Assembly (NCBI RefSeq): GCF_900129805.1
Contig: NZ_FQWY01000005.1
Location: 34,070 to 98,069, forward strand
DNA length: 64,000 nt
Source: Thermosyntropha lipolytica DSM 11003
GTDB taxonomy: Bacteria > Bacillota > Syntrophomonadia > Syntrophomonadales > Syntrophomonadaceae
Direction of reading: 5' to 3'
In this document: in pieces, positions 26,223 to 34,948 of the stretch
How the letters are laid out: each line of letters starts with the position of its first letter
Numbering within the stretch: the stretch's first letter is position 1
The notes under the pieces: model-generated
Seen by the model: the letters and a program-made list of their open reading frames with translations, nothing else
What the model was told of the DNA's origin: nothing
Databases searched by the model: none
Translations under genes and position numbers: made by a program

Positions 26223-27269
26223 TTACGGAAATAAAGGAACCAGATTTCTTAAGCCTTTGCCTTCATCTATCCCTAACACCAGATTCAAATTCTGCAGAGC
26301 CTGCCCGGAAGCTCCTTTGACTAGGTTGTCGATAGCCGAAACAATAATCCCTTTTCTCCTCTTTTCATCAGCATAAATGCCGATATCTATAAAATTGCTG
26401 CCGGCTACCCATTTGGTATGGGGCATAGTCCCTTCCGGCAAAATGCGGACAAAAAACTCATCTCTGTACTCCTCCCGGAGAACCTGCCTCATATCTTCCT
26501 CTTTTACCCCTTCTTTAAGCTCTACATAAATAGTGCTCAAAATCCCCCGGCTCATCGGAATAAGGTGGGGGGTAAAAACCATGTCCACCCGGGAGCCGGC
26601 TGCCTTTTCCAGCTCCTGTTTTATCTCCGGAAAATGCCGGTGACTTCCTACCCCATAAGCCTTAACCCCTTCATTTACCTCACAGAAAAGGCTTCCGGTT
26701 TTCAAACCTCTTCCCGCTCCGGAAACCCCGGTTTTAGCATCAATAATTATATTTTCCGTTTTGATAATCCCGGCTTTAAGAAGAGGAGATAAAGGTATTA
26801 TGCTTCCCGTCGGGAAACAGCCGGGATTGGCAATAATCGAAGCCTTTTTTATCTCTTCCCGGTTAAGCTCAGGAATACCGTAAACCGCTTCCCCTAAAAG
26901 TTCTCTATTTTCATGCCTCTTTTCATAATATTCTTCATAAACTTCCGGATCTTTAAGACGAAAATCCGCTCCCAGGTCAACACATTTTACCCCGGCCTTA
27001 TGAAGTTCGGTAACAAGCGGAACCGAAAGCCCGTGGGGGAGAGCTAAAAAAACTGCCTGACATTCTTTTTTTATCATCTCCAGATCAGTTGCCATACAGG
27101 TTATTGAACAAAAATGAGCCAGGTGAGGGTACACCTCATCTATCCTTTTTCCCACATTATCTACCGAAAATATAAAAGCTGCTTCCAGCTCGTCATGGCC
27201 GGCCATCAGCCGCAAAAGGTCAGCTGCTGTATAACCATCCCCGATAATGCCAACCTTGTATTTTCCCAT
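26223..27269 (-). CDS. argC: N-acetyl-gamma-glutamyl-phosphate reductase
   Basis: NADPH-dependent reductase that forms N-acetylglutamate semialdehyde. The 348-residue protein begins MGKYKVGIIGDGYTAADLLR (Rossmann fold), has the catalytic Cys151 in NPGCFPTG, and the conserved GSHRHFPEI near 208. It is first in the arginine operon, behind a promoter with a candidate ARG box. The ribosome site is AGGAGGAGG. Confidence 0.96.
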   Translation of the reverse strand: MGKYKVGIIGDGYTAADLLRLMAGHDELEAAFIFSVDNVGKRIDEVYPHLAHFCSITCMATDLEMIKKECQAVFLALPHGLSVPLVTELHKAGVKCVDLGADFRLKDPEVYEEYYEKRHENRELLGEAVYGIPELNREEIKKASIIANPGCFPTGSIIPLSPLLKAGIIKTENIIIDAKTGVSGAGRGLKTGSLFCEVNEGVKAYGVGSHRHFPEIKQELEKAAGSRVDMVFTPHLIPMSRGILSTIYVELKEGVKEEDMRQVLREEYRDEFFVRILPEGTMPHTKWVAGSNFIDIGIYADEKRRKGIIVSAIDNLVKGASGQALQNLNLVLGIDEGKGLRNLVPLFP

Positions 27270-27347
27270 CAGAAACTGCCTCCTCCTGACCTATCTATAA
27301 ATGTATATAAAATATCCATATCCTGTAACAGGTTTTAGGTTTTAATA

Positions 27348-27377
27348 ATTATACATCTACATGAATATTTTTGCAAT
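27348..27377 (-). promoter_or_regulatory. argC promoter with overlapping ArgR/AhrC operator (ARG box)
   Basis: On the minus strand, TTGCAA (27371-27376) and TATAAT (27348-27353) are 17 bases apart. On the plus strand, CATGAATATTTTTGCAAT (27360-27377) matches the Bacillus AhrC box CATGAATAAAAATkCAAk at 14 of 18 positions. The operator covers the -35 and half the spacer, so an arginine-bound repressor would block RNA polymerase. Sequence match is seen; repression is inferred. Confidence 0.75.
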
Positions 27378-27381
27378 AGGC

Positions 27382-27429
27382 AAAAAAGACGGTTCTTCCG
27401 TGCTCTAAAGAACACAAAAGAACCGCCCT
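27382..27429 (-). terminator. Intrinsic terminator after rpoN
   Basis: On the minus strand, GGCGGTTCTT and AAGAACCGTC pair around a loop that includes a smaller GTGTTCTTTAGAGCAC element, followed by TTTTTTGCC. It separates rpoN from the argC promoter and shares the ACGGTTCTT core with hairpins near 7150 and 56615. Confidence 0.85.
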
Positions 27430-27431
27430 TT

Positions 27432-28817
27432 TTAATACCTTTTTCTAGATACAGCAGGTGGTATGCCCAATTCCTGCCGGTATTTAGCCACCGTACGGCG
27501 GGAAATTTTTATGCCTTTTTCTTCTAATATCTTGGTTATCGCTTCATCACTTAAAGGATGGGAACTGTCTTCCCCGGCTATAATATCATGCAGCATATGT
27601 TTTATGCTGGTAGAAGATACCTTTTCTTCTCCTCCGGCCTGTAACCCACTGCTGAAAAAGAACTTCAGCTCAAAAAGGCCCTGCGGGGTCTGCATATATT
27701 TGTTGGCTACCGCCCTGCTCACCGTTGATTCATGAACATTTACCATCTCGGCTACCTGTTTTAAAGTCAAAGGTTTAAGATAAGCTATGCCTTTATCCAA
27801 AAACTCCTTTTGCCTATCTACAATACAGCGGGCTACTTTGTATAAAGTCATGCGGCGCTGTTCAATGCTTTTTATAAGCCACAGCGCTGACCCCATCTTT
27901 TCCTCCAGGTATTTTTTGGTTTCAGGCGAAAAATTCTCCGGGCTGCGCAAAATCTCTTCATATACATGGTTAATCATCAAGCGCGGGAAATTAATGTCAT
28001 TTATGATTACCACATATTCGCCTTCAATTTTTTCCACCAGCACATCAGGCACTACATACTTAATCTCTTCATTATTGCTGTATTGCAATCCCGGCCTGGG
28101 GTCCAGGGTGCGGATAAGGTCGCATATATCCTGTACTTCTTTCTGGGATACCCCTAGTTTTTGCGCAATTTTATTTATCCGCCCTCTGGCCACATCATCC
28201 AGATGGTTTTGAATAATCGCCCGGGCCAGGCTGCTCTCTTTGCCATAATGCATAAGCTGTAAAAGAAGGCATTCGGCCAGATCGCGGGCTCCTACCCCAT
28301 AAGGGCTAAAGGTTTGAATTACTTTGAGCACTTTTTCTACTTTTTCCCTCTCCTGGTTAAGGTGAGAAGCTATTTCTTCTACGGATACCGTCAGGTATCC
28401 ATTATTATCAATATTGCCAATAATATAATCGCCTATTTCCAAATCTTCCGGATCCTTCAAGGCCAAACTAAGCTGAAAATGAAGGTGTTCATAAAGGCTG
28501 GGCTGACGGGTGATATAATTTTCAAAATTTTTATATTCCTCTTTTTCCCGTACATTTATCCCTATATCCCGGTCATGGTAATACTCCAGCCATTCTTCGA
28601 TTTTATCTTCATCAGCGGCTAATTCTTCCCGGTCCTCTTTTTCCTCTTCCCCCTCTTCATCCCTTTCTTCTAAAAAAGGATTTTCGGCCAGTTCACGATT
28701 TATATGCTCCTGCAGCTCCAAAGCCGACATCTGCAGAACAGCTATAGCCTGACGCAGTTCAGGTGTTATGATCAGTTTTTGCTGTTGTTCCATAAAAATC
28801 TCATGGGTTATTTTCAT
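27432..28817 (-). CDS. rpoN: RNA polymerase sigma-54 factor
   Basis: Alternative sigma factor that needs AAA+ activators. The 461-residue protein has the N-terminal Gln/Leu-rich activator-interacting region (QQQKLIITPELRQAIAVLQM), an acidic linker (EERDEEGEEEKEDREELAADED), a core-binding region, the helix-turn-helix VAEMVNVHESTVSRAVANKY and the RpoN box ISRRTVAKYREL-like segment (SRRTVAKYRQELGIP) at the C-terminus. All regions are present. Start chosen at the ATG with GGGGG six bases upstream. No sigma-54 activator gene is in the window. It is a separate transcription unit from whiA (64-base gap) and argC. Confidence 0.95.
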   Translation of the reverse strand: MKITHEIFMEQQQKLIITPELRQAIAVLQMSALELQEHINRELAENPFLEERDEEGEEEKEDREELAADEDKIEEWLEYYHDRDIGINVREKEEYKNFENYITRQPSLYEHLHFQLSLALKDPEDLEIGDYIIGNIDNNGYLTVSVEEIASHLNQEREKVEKVLKVIQTFSPYGVGARDLAECLLLQLMHYGKESSLARAIIQNHLDDVARGRINKIAQKLGVSQKEVQDICDLIRTLDPRPGLQYSNNEEIKYVVPDVLVEKIEGEYVVIINDINFPRLMINHVYEEILRSPENFSPETKKYLEEKMGSALWLIKSIEQRRMTLYKVARCIVDRQKEFLDKGIAYLKPLTLKQVAEMVNVHESTVSRAVANKYMQTPQGLFELKFFFSSGLQAGGEEKVSSTSIKHMLHDIIAGEDSSHPLSDEAITKILEEKGIKISRRTVAKYRQELGIPPAVSRKRY

Positions 28818-28887
28818 AAACATCCCCCGCTTTCTTGCCTGAAAAAGCTAGCCTATCTCTAAAACCCATTTTATGCTCGGTATCCGG

Positions 28888-29832
28888 TTATAATTCATGC
28901 AACAAGTCTTCCGCGGTCTTTTCCAGCTTACGCATGCGATAAGCTACCCCTGACTTACTTAAAGGGGGGTCTAGCATCTCGCCCAATTCTTTCAGCGACA
29001 AATCGGGATATTCCAGTCTAAGCAGGGCCAGTTCCCTTAAAGGAGGAGAAAGTATATTGAACCCTTTCTCTTTTTTAAGCCTTTCTAAAAGCTCAATCTG
29101 CCGCATGGAAGCATCGATAGTTTTAGTAAGATTGGCTGTTTCACAGTTCACCTGGCGGTTAATATCATTACGCATGGATTTTATAATGCGCACATTCTCA
29201 TAATGGAGCAAAGCCTTGCTGGCACCTATTATGCGTAGAAAATCCCCTATTTTTTCACTATCTTTTATATATAATACCGGCATATTTTTTCTCTCTACTT
29301 TTTTCGCTTCCAGGCCCAGCTTTTGCAGTATTTTTTGTACTTCACCAGCCATCCCTTCTTCCGGCAAAGTAATCTCCAGATGATACTGTTCTTCGGGCCT
29401 GCTTATAAAACCCCGGCTCAAAAAAATCCCGCGCATATAAGAACGCCGGCAGCAATTGCGGCTTACCATTTCTTTAATTACCTTTCTCCCCTTTATCTCC
29501 CCTCTGCTGTCTAAAGGCCAAAATGCATTTAAAAACGCATAATCTTCAGGCGTTTTTAAAGGTACATTTACTACATAAATCCGCTCCTTGTTAAACCTTT
29601 TTTTATTTTCCATCCGCACCGCCGGCTGCCAGGGGCTGGTCCTTTTTATGAGCAGAAAAACCTTGCGGGCACTTGATGCGCTTTCGGTTTCGATGCGCAG
29701 AAAAACTTCTTCCTTTTCTTTTCTTATCGTAGCTGCCGCCGCCAGGAAAGCAGCCAGTTCCGCTTTCTGACAGCACATTTTATCCGGCATCACCCGGGTA
29801 AGTTCATTCTTTACCTCCTGCGAAAAGCTCAT
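28888..29832 (-). CDS. whiA: DNA-binding protein WhiA
   Basis: Conserved Gram-positive protein with a LAGLIDADG-like N-terminal fold and a C-terminal helix-turn-helix; in Bacillus it affects cell division and chromosome segregation, in Streptomyces sporulation. The 314-residue protein shows CCRRSYMRGIFLSRGFISRPE near 128-148 and the HTH LSLKELGEMLDPPLSKSGVAYRMRKL near 275-300. It follows yvcK and rapZ as in Bacillus (yvcJKL), 50 bases downstream of yvcK. Confidence 0.95.
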   Translation of the reverse strand: MSFSQEVKNELTRVMPDKMCCQKAELAAFLAAAATIRKEKEEVFLRIETESASSARKVFLLIKRTSPWQPAVRMENKKRFNKERIYVVNVPLKTPEDYAFLNAFWPLDSRGEIKGRKVIKEMVSRNCCRRSYMRGIFLSRGFISRPEEQYHLEITLPEEGMAGEVQKILQKLGLEAKKVERKNMPVLYIKDSEKIGDFLRIIGASKALLHYENVRIIKSMRNDINRQVNCETANLTKTIDASMRQIELLERLKKEKGFNILSPPLRELALLRLEYPDLSLKELGEMLDPPLSKSGVAYRMRKLEKTAEDLLHEL

Positions 29833-29882
29833 AAGCCTACCTCTGCCTATCTAATTAATCTAGCCTGCTTACCTATTTCATT

Positions 29883-30839
29883 TTACGGTATGGTTGCCAG
29901 TACATCAATTATAACCCTGGCCAGTTTATAAGGATCATGCCAGGCCAGTTCATCATCAGACACTAGATCAGCCTGGATCACCTTAATCCCCAGCTTTTCA
30001 ATTTTCTCCTTATCTATCTTAACCGGAACCGCATTTTCTTCCCGGTAGCGTTTAAGCCTCATCTCATCTATAACCCCGTCATTGGCCACTACATAATCTA
30101 TAATCTGCCTGCCCAGATGTTCATTTATAACCTGCACATGATCAAAAGCTGTATAACCGTCAGTTTCTCCTTTTTCCGTCATAATATTGCTTACATAAAA
30201 AGTTATCCCTGGCGACTCCTCAATAGCTTCCTTTATGCCTTTTACCAGCAGATTAGGTAATACACTGGTATAAAGGCTGCCTGGTCCTAAAATTACCGCA
30301 TCGGCTTTTCTTATGGCCTCCAGCGTATCCGGAACCGGCTCACAGGTGTCAGGTACCAGGAACAGCTTTCTTATCCTGCCTCCATAATTGCGGATAGCCG
30401 TTTCCCCCAGTACAGTATTTCCGTCTTCCATCCAGGCTCCCAGCACCACATGTTCCAGGGTAGAGGGAATAACCCTTCCTCTTACTGCCAGTACCTTGCT
30501 TATCTCTTTTATGGCCGTAATAAAATCCCCGGTTATTTCTGCCATGGCCACCAGAATAAGATTTCCCAGGTTATGGCCGTTAAGGCTGCTCATAGTTTTA
30601 AAACGGTGCTGAAACACCTTATCCATTAAGGTCTCGGTTTCCGCCAGGGCTACCAGGCAATTTCTTATATCACCTGGAGGAAGAACCCCCATTTCCGTAC
30701 GCAGACGTCCCGAACTCCCTCCATCATCACTAACTGTAACCACCGCGGTAAGATCTGAAGTATACCTTTTCAGCCCTTTCAAAAGGACGGAAAGTCCGGT
30801 ACCTCCTCCCAGGACTACCAGCTTCCAATCATCTTTCAT
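29883..30839 (-). CDS. yvcK: YvcK/MgfK, gluconeogenesis factor (CofD-like)
   Basis: UDP-sugar-binding protein of the CofD/UPF0052 family, needed in Bacillus for growth on gluconeogenic carbon and for normal cell shape. The 318-residue protein has VVLGGGTGLSVLLKGLKRY near 8, VTVSDDGGSSGRLR near 35, GHNLGNLIL near 88, and AVILGPGSLYTSVLPNLLV near 190. Its start overlaps the rapZ stop by four bases (ATGA), so the two are translationally coupled. Confidence 0.95.
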   Translation of the reverse strand: MKDDWKLVVLGGGTGLSVLLKGLKRYTSDLTAVVTVSDDGGSSGRLRTEMGVLPPGDIRNCLVALAETETLMDKVFQHRFKTMSSLNGHNLGNLILVAMAEITGDFITAIKEISKVLAVRGRVIPSTLEHVVLGAWMEDGNTVLGETAIRNYGGRIRKLFLVPDTCEPVPDTLEAIRKADAVILGPGSLYTSVLPNLLVKGIKEAIEESPGITFYVSNIMTEKGETDGYTAFDHVQVINEHLGRQIIDYVVANDGVIDEMRLKRYREENAVPVKIDKEKIEKLGIKVIQADLVSDDELAWHDPYKLARVIIDVLATIP

Positions 30840-31732
30840 CCCCAGTTTGCTCCTCCGTCCTTTAACCGGGGTATATCCCGGTGTCTTATATTAACATTAT
30901 ATCCCATATCTTTTAAAGCTTTTCCAATATGCTCGGCCAGCACTACTGACCGGTGCTGGCCTCCTGTGCATCCCAGGGCTATTTCCAGATTAGTTTTGCC
31001 TTCATCTATATAATGAGGTATGAGAAATTTCAGCATATTTAAAAACCGGCGGATAAACGACATAGTCACCGGTGAAGAAAGCACATAGTCTATTACCGGC
31101 TTATCTTTTCCCGTCATTTCCCGCATAACCGGGTCATAATAAGGATTGGGCAGGAACCTCACATCCATAACTATGTCAGAATCCATAGGTATACCTTTTT
31201 TATAGCCAAAAGAAGTTATATTAACCGTAAATTTAGACTTTTTGCTCTCCCCGGCTATTTCTATTATCTTTTCCCTCAGCTGTTTGGGAGTCAAATGCGA
31301 AGTATCAATTACCAGGTCAGCCAGCCCTCTAATATCTTCCAGCATTCTCCTCTCTTTCTGAATAGCCTCCAGAAGCCTTTCCCCGGATGCCAGCGGGTGT
31401 CTCCTTCTGGACTCTTTAAACCTTTGTACCAGCACTTCATCCGAGGCTTCCAGAAAAAGTATGTTAACTCTAATATCATCCCTTTTCAAATCCGCAATAG
31501 CCTCATAAATATTCTTAAAAAACTGCCTTCCTCTTACATCCAAAACCAGGGCAATCCTGTCTATCTTGCGCTCTGAGTCCATAATAAGTTCGATAAATTT
31601 TTGAAGCAGCAAGGGGGGTAGATTATCAACACAATAATAACCTAGATCCTCCATACAGTTTATAACCTGGGTTTTACCGGCTCCAGACAGGCCGGTAATT
31701 ATAAATATATGCATCGCTTCTTCTTTATCCAC
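30836..31732 (-). CDS. rapZ: RapZ/YvcJ family nucleotide-binding protein
   Basis: P-loop ATP/GTP-binding protein; in E. coli RapZ controls the GlmZ small RNA, in Bacillus YvcJ affects competence. The 298-residue protein has the Walker A GLSGAGKTQ near residue 14, YYCVDNLPPLLLQKF, and the C-terminal GCTGGQHRSVVLAEHI and VNIRHRD. A GTG start with GGAGGGAT upstream is used here; it overlaps the PHP gene by 34 bases. An ATG six codons later (MHIFIITG) is the alternative start and matches the usual N-terminus better. Confidence 0.95.
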   Translation of the reverse strand: MDKEEAMHIFIITGLSGAGKTQVINCMEDLGYYCVDNLPPLLLQKFIELIMDSERKIDRIALVLDVRGRQFFKNIYEAIADLKRDDIRVNILFLEASDEVLVQRFKESRRRHPLASGERLLEAIQKERRMLEDIRGLADLVIDTSHLTPKQLREKIIEIAGESKKSKFTVNITSFGYKKGIPMDSDIVMDVRFLPNPYYDPVMREMTGKDKPVIDYVLSSPVTMSFIRRFLNMLKFLIPHYIDEGKTNLEIALGCTGGQHRSVVLAEHIGKALKDMGYNVNIRHRDIPRLKDGGANWG

Positions 31733-32481
31733 GATATCCCTCCCCCCTCGTCCAGGTTAGCTACCGCATTGGGAGCAAGGCCTGCCTTTTCCACTACATA
31801 AGCTCCATATGCCAAATCTCCGACCGTATCTTTAAAATGAGCGTCACTGTTAATTATAAAACATGCTCCTACCTTATTCACTTTAATTATATCAGATAAA
31901 GGCGGGTGTTTATGCCCGCAATTTATTTCAAAAAGAGTGCCGGTTTTACTGCAGGCCCGGGCCACTTCTTCATAATCTACTTCAAAAAATAATCCCGGAT
32001 GGGCTAGGATATCTAATCCGGGATGGTTATATAAAGCCTCCACACAGGCCTTGGTGTTATTATTTATCGCTCGCGCCCGAAACCCTTTTCCTAAATGGCG
32101 CAGCATATTTTTACCCTGCAGTTCCCAGCCATCTTTTAAAGAGGAAGGATAGGTATAAGGATGAAGCCCGGCTATAAGCACATCCAGTTCTTCTCTCAGG
32201 TGGGGCGAAAGGTCAAGCTCTCCGTTCATTCCACATATATTAGCCTCTGCCCCCAGGTAAACCTTCACTTCATCCCCGCTCTCGTTTATCCTGGCGATCT
32301 GGTCCTTAATCTGATAGTAAACCTCTTCCTCTTCTACCCCTATGACCATAACTGCCGGCCCATGTTCAGTAATAGCAACTTCTTTAAGCCCTTTTTCTTT
32401 GGCCCCTTTGACAGCCTCTTCTATATCCTGCTTTCCATCACTGTACGAGGTATGCACATGATAATCTCCGTAAAAACGCAT
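31699..32481 (-). CDS. PHP-domain phosphoesterase
   Basis: A 260-residue metal-dependent hydrolase of the PHP superfamily, YcdX-like. Metal ligands are visible in order: DYHVHTSYSDG (residues 5-15), ITEHGP, LGAEANI, AGLHPY, LAHPG and NSDAHF. It is related to histidinol-phosphatase and DNA polymerase X PHP domains, but the substrate is not known; the absence of his genes makes histidine synthesis unlikely. It is upstream of rapZ with overlap, so in the same transcript. Confidence 0.88.
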   Translation of the reverse strand: MRFYGDYHVHTSYSDGKQDIEEAVKGAKEKGLKEVAITEHGPAVMVIGVEEEEVYYQIKDQIARINESGDEVKVYLGAEANICGMNGELDLSPHLREELDVLIAGLHPYTYPSSLKDGWELQGKNMLRHLGKGFRARAINNNTKACVEALYNHPGLDILAHPGLFFEVDYEEVARACSKTGTLFEINCGHKHPPLSDIIKVNKVGACFIINSDAHFKDTVGDLAYGAYVVEKAGLAPNAVANLDEGGGISWIKKKRCIYL

Positions 32482-32507
32482 AAATATCCCCTTTTAAGCG
32501 AACCTGG

Positions 32508-33542
32508 TTAGACCCTGGCCAGTTCAGCCTTCAAATAATCTATCACCGCTACCGGAGTAGGATTAATCCCATAGTCCATAGCCAGATATACACTGGCATA
32601 ATCGCCTATATATATCAGGGAAAACAAGCGGGCCAGGAAAGAATCCCCCCGGCTTTTTACCCTGATTATATTTTTTACTTTATCCTCTACTATGCGGCTG
32701 GTTATCTCGATACGCTTCTTTATGCGCGGGTGGTCATACTCATCTTCCAGAATAACTACCACTACCCCGGAGAGAACAGAATCCGGGACTTCAAAGCCTA
32801 CAATCTCATTATGGTTAAGCTCCGGGAATATATTATAATAGGCAGGGCTCTTGGCATTTTCATTTATCTGGGCTTTAAAGCGCATAGCAGCTACCTCAGA
32901 AACACCGGTTGTTCCCCATATGACAGGCAGGGCTCCTCTTAACTCCTCGGCTATATAACGTGCTTTATTGGCAGGCAAAGCAAGTTCAGGCCTTAATTCG
33001 TCTCTAAGCCTGCTTAAAATCTCTATCGTCTCTTCCAGCTCTTTTTCCGCCCGCGGCAAGATTTTAAGCTCCCCCAAAACTAAAAGCAAAGGGCAGAACA
33101 GATAACCTATCGCCGCCCGGGGAACTAATCCGGAAGGAACCTTTATTACCCCATAGCCGTCCTTGCCGGCTAACTCTTCCAGCTTTCCTCCACTCGTCAC
33201 ACATATGATATCAGCTTCCCGCCGGCGGGCCTCTTCATAGGCACTTATAGTCTCTTCGGTATTGCCCGAATAGCTTACCGCCAAAAACAGCGTATCCCGG
33301 TTCACAAAATTAGGCAGCTCATAACCGCGGTTGACAATAACCGGTATATCCATCTTATCTGCGGCATACGACCTTAAAATATCCCCGCCAATAGCCGATC
33401 CTCCCAAACCAGAAACCACGATCGCCTTATAGTTTCGGCGGTATCTCTCCAGAAACGACAAATCTATCTCCCGGCTCTTTACAAACTGCTCCGGCAGCCC
33501 GTATAGATAATCCAGCATCTTCTCTGCCGTCATAATACTCAT
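32508..33542 (-). CDS. Bifunctional phosphoglucose/phosphomannose isomerase-like SIS protein
   Basis: The 344-residue protein has two SIS folds with VSGLGGSAIGGDILRSY near 44, VSYSGNTEETISAYEEA near 87, and the C-terminal ELNHNEIVGFE with a probable catalytic Glu/His. This arrangement is that of archaeal/clostridial PGI/PMI enzymes that interconvert fructose-6-P with glucose-6-P or mannose-6-P. The ATG at 33542 has GGGGGGAT upstream; an in-frame start 11 codons earlier lacks one. It lies 26 bases before the PHP gene. Confidence 0.85.
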   Translation of the reverse strand: MSIMTAEKMLDYLYGLPEQFVKSREIDLSFLERYRRNYKAIVVSGLGGSAIGGDILRSYAADKMDIPVIVNRGYELPNFVNRDTLFLAVSYSGNTEETISAYEEARRREADIICVTSGGKLEELAGKDGYGVIKVPSGLVPRAAIGYLFCPLLLVLGELKILPRAEKELEETIEILSRLRDELRPELALPANKARYIAEELRGALPVIWGTTGVSEVAAMRFKAQINENAKSPAYYNIFPELNHNEIVGFEVPDSVLSGVVVVILEDEYDHPRIKKRIEITSRIVEDKVKNIIRVKSRGDSFLARLFSLIYIGDYASVYLAMDYGINPTPVAVIDYLKAELARV

Positions 33543-33620
33543 CTTATCCCCCCAATATGATATTAACCTGGTCAAGCCCTGTCTTAATAAATAATATATC
33601 CCTATTTTCCCCTTTTATCC

Positions 33621-34421
33621 TCATCTAATCCACCTTTGCAGGGCATATGCTACCCCTTCTTCATCATGGGAAAGGGTAACCCAGTCGGCAGCCTCTTTAA
33701 CTTCCTGAGGGGCATTGCCCATAGCTACCCCCAGGCCTGCCCACTTCAGCATTTCTATGTCATTATAACTGTCGCCTATGGCCAGAACTTCTTCCCGCTC
33801 GATGCCGTAGTAGGCAGCTACCACCTTTAAAGCTTCGGCTTTATTAGCCTTTTTATGCATCACTTCCAGAAAATAAGGCTTAGAACGGGTAATATTAAGG
33901 GTCTCCCCATATCTTGACTTAAGCTCCTTTTCCAGCTCTAAAATCTTCGGCTCGGCATAGGATATGCCCATAATTTTTAGCGATCCCTGCTTTTTTACCT
34001 GCCAAGCCAGATCAGGTACCACTTTAGCCTCGATGCCGGCCAGCTCCGCATAATCCCTTCCTTCTCGGGTAAGCCTCTCCATATACAGGTTGTCATCCAG
34101 ATAGGCATTATAATGTACCCCGTTGGCCTTGAAGAAATCTACTATTTCCCCGGCCTTTTCCGGCTCTACCGGCTTATAATACAGAACCTCCCCGCTGCCG
34201 GAATTCTTGACCAGGGCGCCCTGGTAAGTTATCAGGGGAAGCTCTATCTTAAGCAGGCGGGCATAAAAAAGGGCGGAAGAGTACATCCTGCCGGTAGCCA
34301 GGGTAACCAGTACCCCCTGTTTCCTTACTTTCTTTATAAGCTCTGCGGTTTTAGGGCTTATCCTTCTTCTGCTGTCAAGGAGGGTATCATCCAGATCAAT
34401 CGCTACCAGTTTTATCCTCAT
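33621..34421 (-). CDS. Cof-type HAD-IIB phosphatase
   Basis: A 266-residue haloacid-dehalogenase-type hydrolase. Motif I is VAIDLDDTLLDSRRRIS (nucleophile Asp9 with Asp11), motif II LATGRMYSS, motif III lysine in the KANKAEALK region, motif IV AIGDSYNDIEMLKWAG. The large C2b cap is typical of the Cof/YidA group, which dephosphorylates sugar phosphates or cofactors such as FMN and HMP-PP. Substrate cannot be told. It precedes the SIS isomerase in the same direction with about 80 bases between. Confidence 0.9.
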   Translation of the reverse strand: MRIKLVAIDLDDTLLDSRRRISPKTAELIKKVRKQGVLVTLATGRMYSSALFYARLLKIELPLITYQGALVKNSGSGEVLYYKPVEPEKAGEIVDFFKANGVHYNAYLDDNLYMERLTREGRDYAELAGIEAKVVPDLAWQVKKQGSLKIMGISYAEPKILELEKELKSRYGETLNITRSKPYFLEVMHKKANKAEALKVVAAYYGIEREEVLAIGDSYNDIEMLKWAGLGVAMGNAPQEVKEAADWVTLSHDEEGVAYALQRWIR

Positions 34422-34450
34422 TTCTCCTCCCCTGCCGTTTTCCTCCTATA

Positions 34451-34475
34451 AATAAGCCGAGCACAAGTGCCCGGC
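34451..34475 (-). terminator. Intrinsic terminator after the YvlD-like gene
   Basis: On the minus strand, GCCGGGCAC and GTGCTCGGC pair around TT, followed by TTATTTATAGG. The T-run is short but the stem is strong. Confidence 0.65.
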
Positions 34476-34503
34476 CTCAGGCTATAAATTTTTCCGCATT
34501 TTA

Positions 34504-34857
34504 TTAAAACCTGAATTCCCTGTCTTCGACAAAATAACTGATAACAAAACTAAACAAGCTTAAAACCATAGCCGTCAGAATAGCCCAGCCAAAACCGCTT
34601 ATATCAAAGCCTTTTATGGTTACCGAAGTAAGCCACAGCATGAATCCGTTGATCACCAGGGTAAAAAGCCCCAGAGTCAAGATATTAAGCGGAAGGGTCA
34701 ATATAATCAAAATCGGCCTTATAACCGCATTTACAATCCCCAGGAATACCGAACCTACAATAGCTCCCCAGACGCTCACCTGGAAGCCTTTTAAGAGCGC
34801 AGCTGTTAAAATAATAGCCAGGATATTTAAAATCCACCGTAAAACCCAGCCCCGCAT
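34504..34857 (-). CDS. YvlD-type four-helix membrane protein (phage holin family IV-like)
   Basis: A 117-residue protein with four hydrophobic segments (about 7-22, 28-48, 52-78 and 86-110), including NAVIRPILIILTLPLNILTLG, which is characteristic of PF04020. Despite the holin name, this is a chromosomal family found next to yvlABC in Bacillus and implicated in envelope stress. There is no phage context here. It sits between uvrC and the HAD gene, close to its Bacillus neighbourhood near uvrBA. Confidence 0.9.
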   Translation of the reverse strand: MRGWVLRWILNILAIILTAALLKGFQVSVWGAIVGSVFLGIVNAVIRPILIILTLPLNILTLGLFTLVINGFMLWLTSVTIKGFDISGFGWAILTAMVLSLFSFVISYFVEDREFRF

Positions 34858-34948
34858 AAAATCCCCTCCTTAATTTTAAGCCGTTTTTATTTATTCTAAC
34901 CTCATCTCCGGTATTTTTCCATATTTTTTTCTTTTACCCCTTACTCGC

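Noticed and set aside
34504..34857. Phage holin, hinting at a prophage
   Set aside because: It is a YvlD-type chromosomal membrane protein; no other phage gene is nearby.
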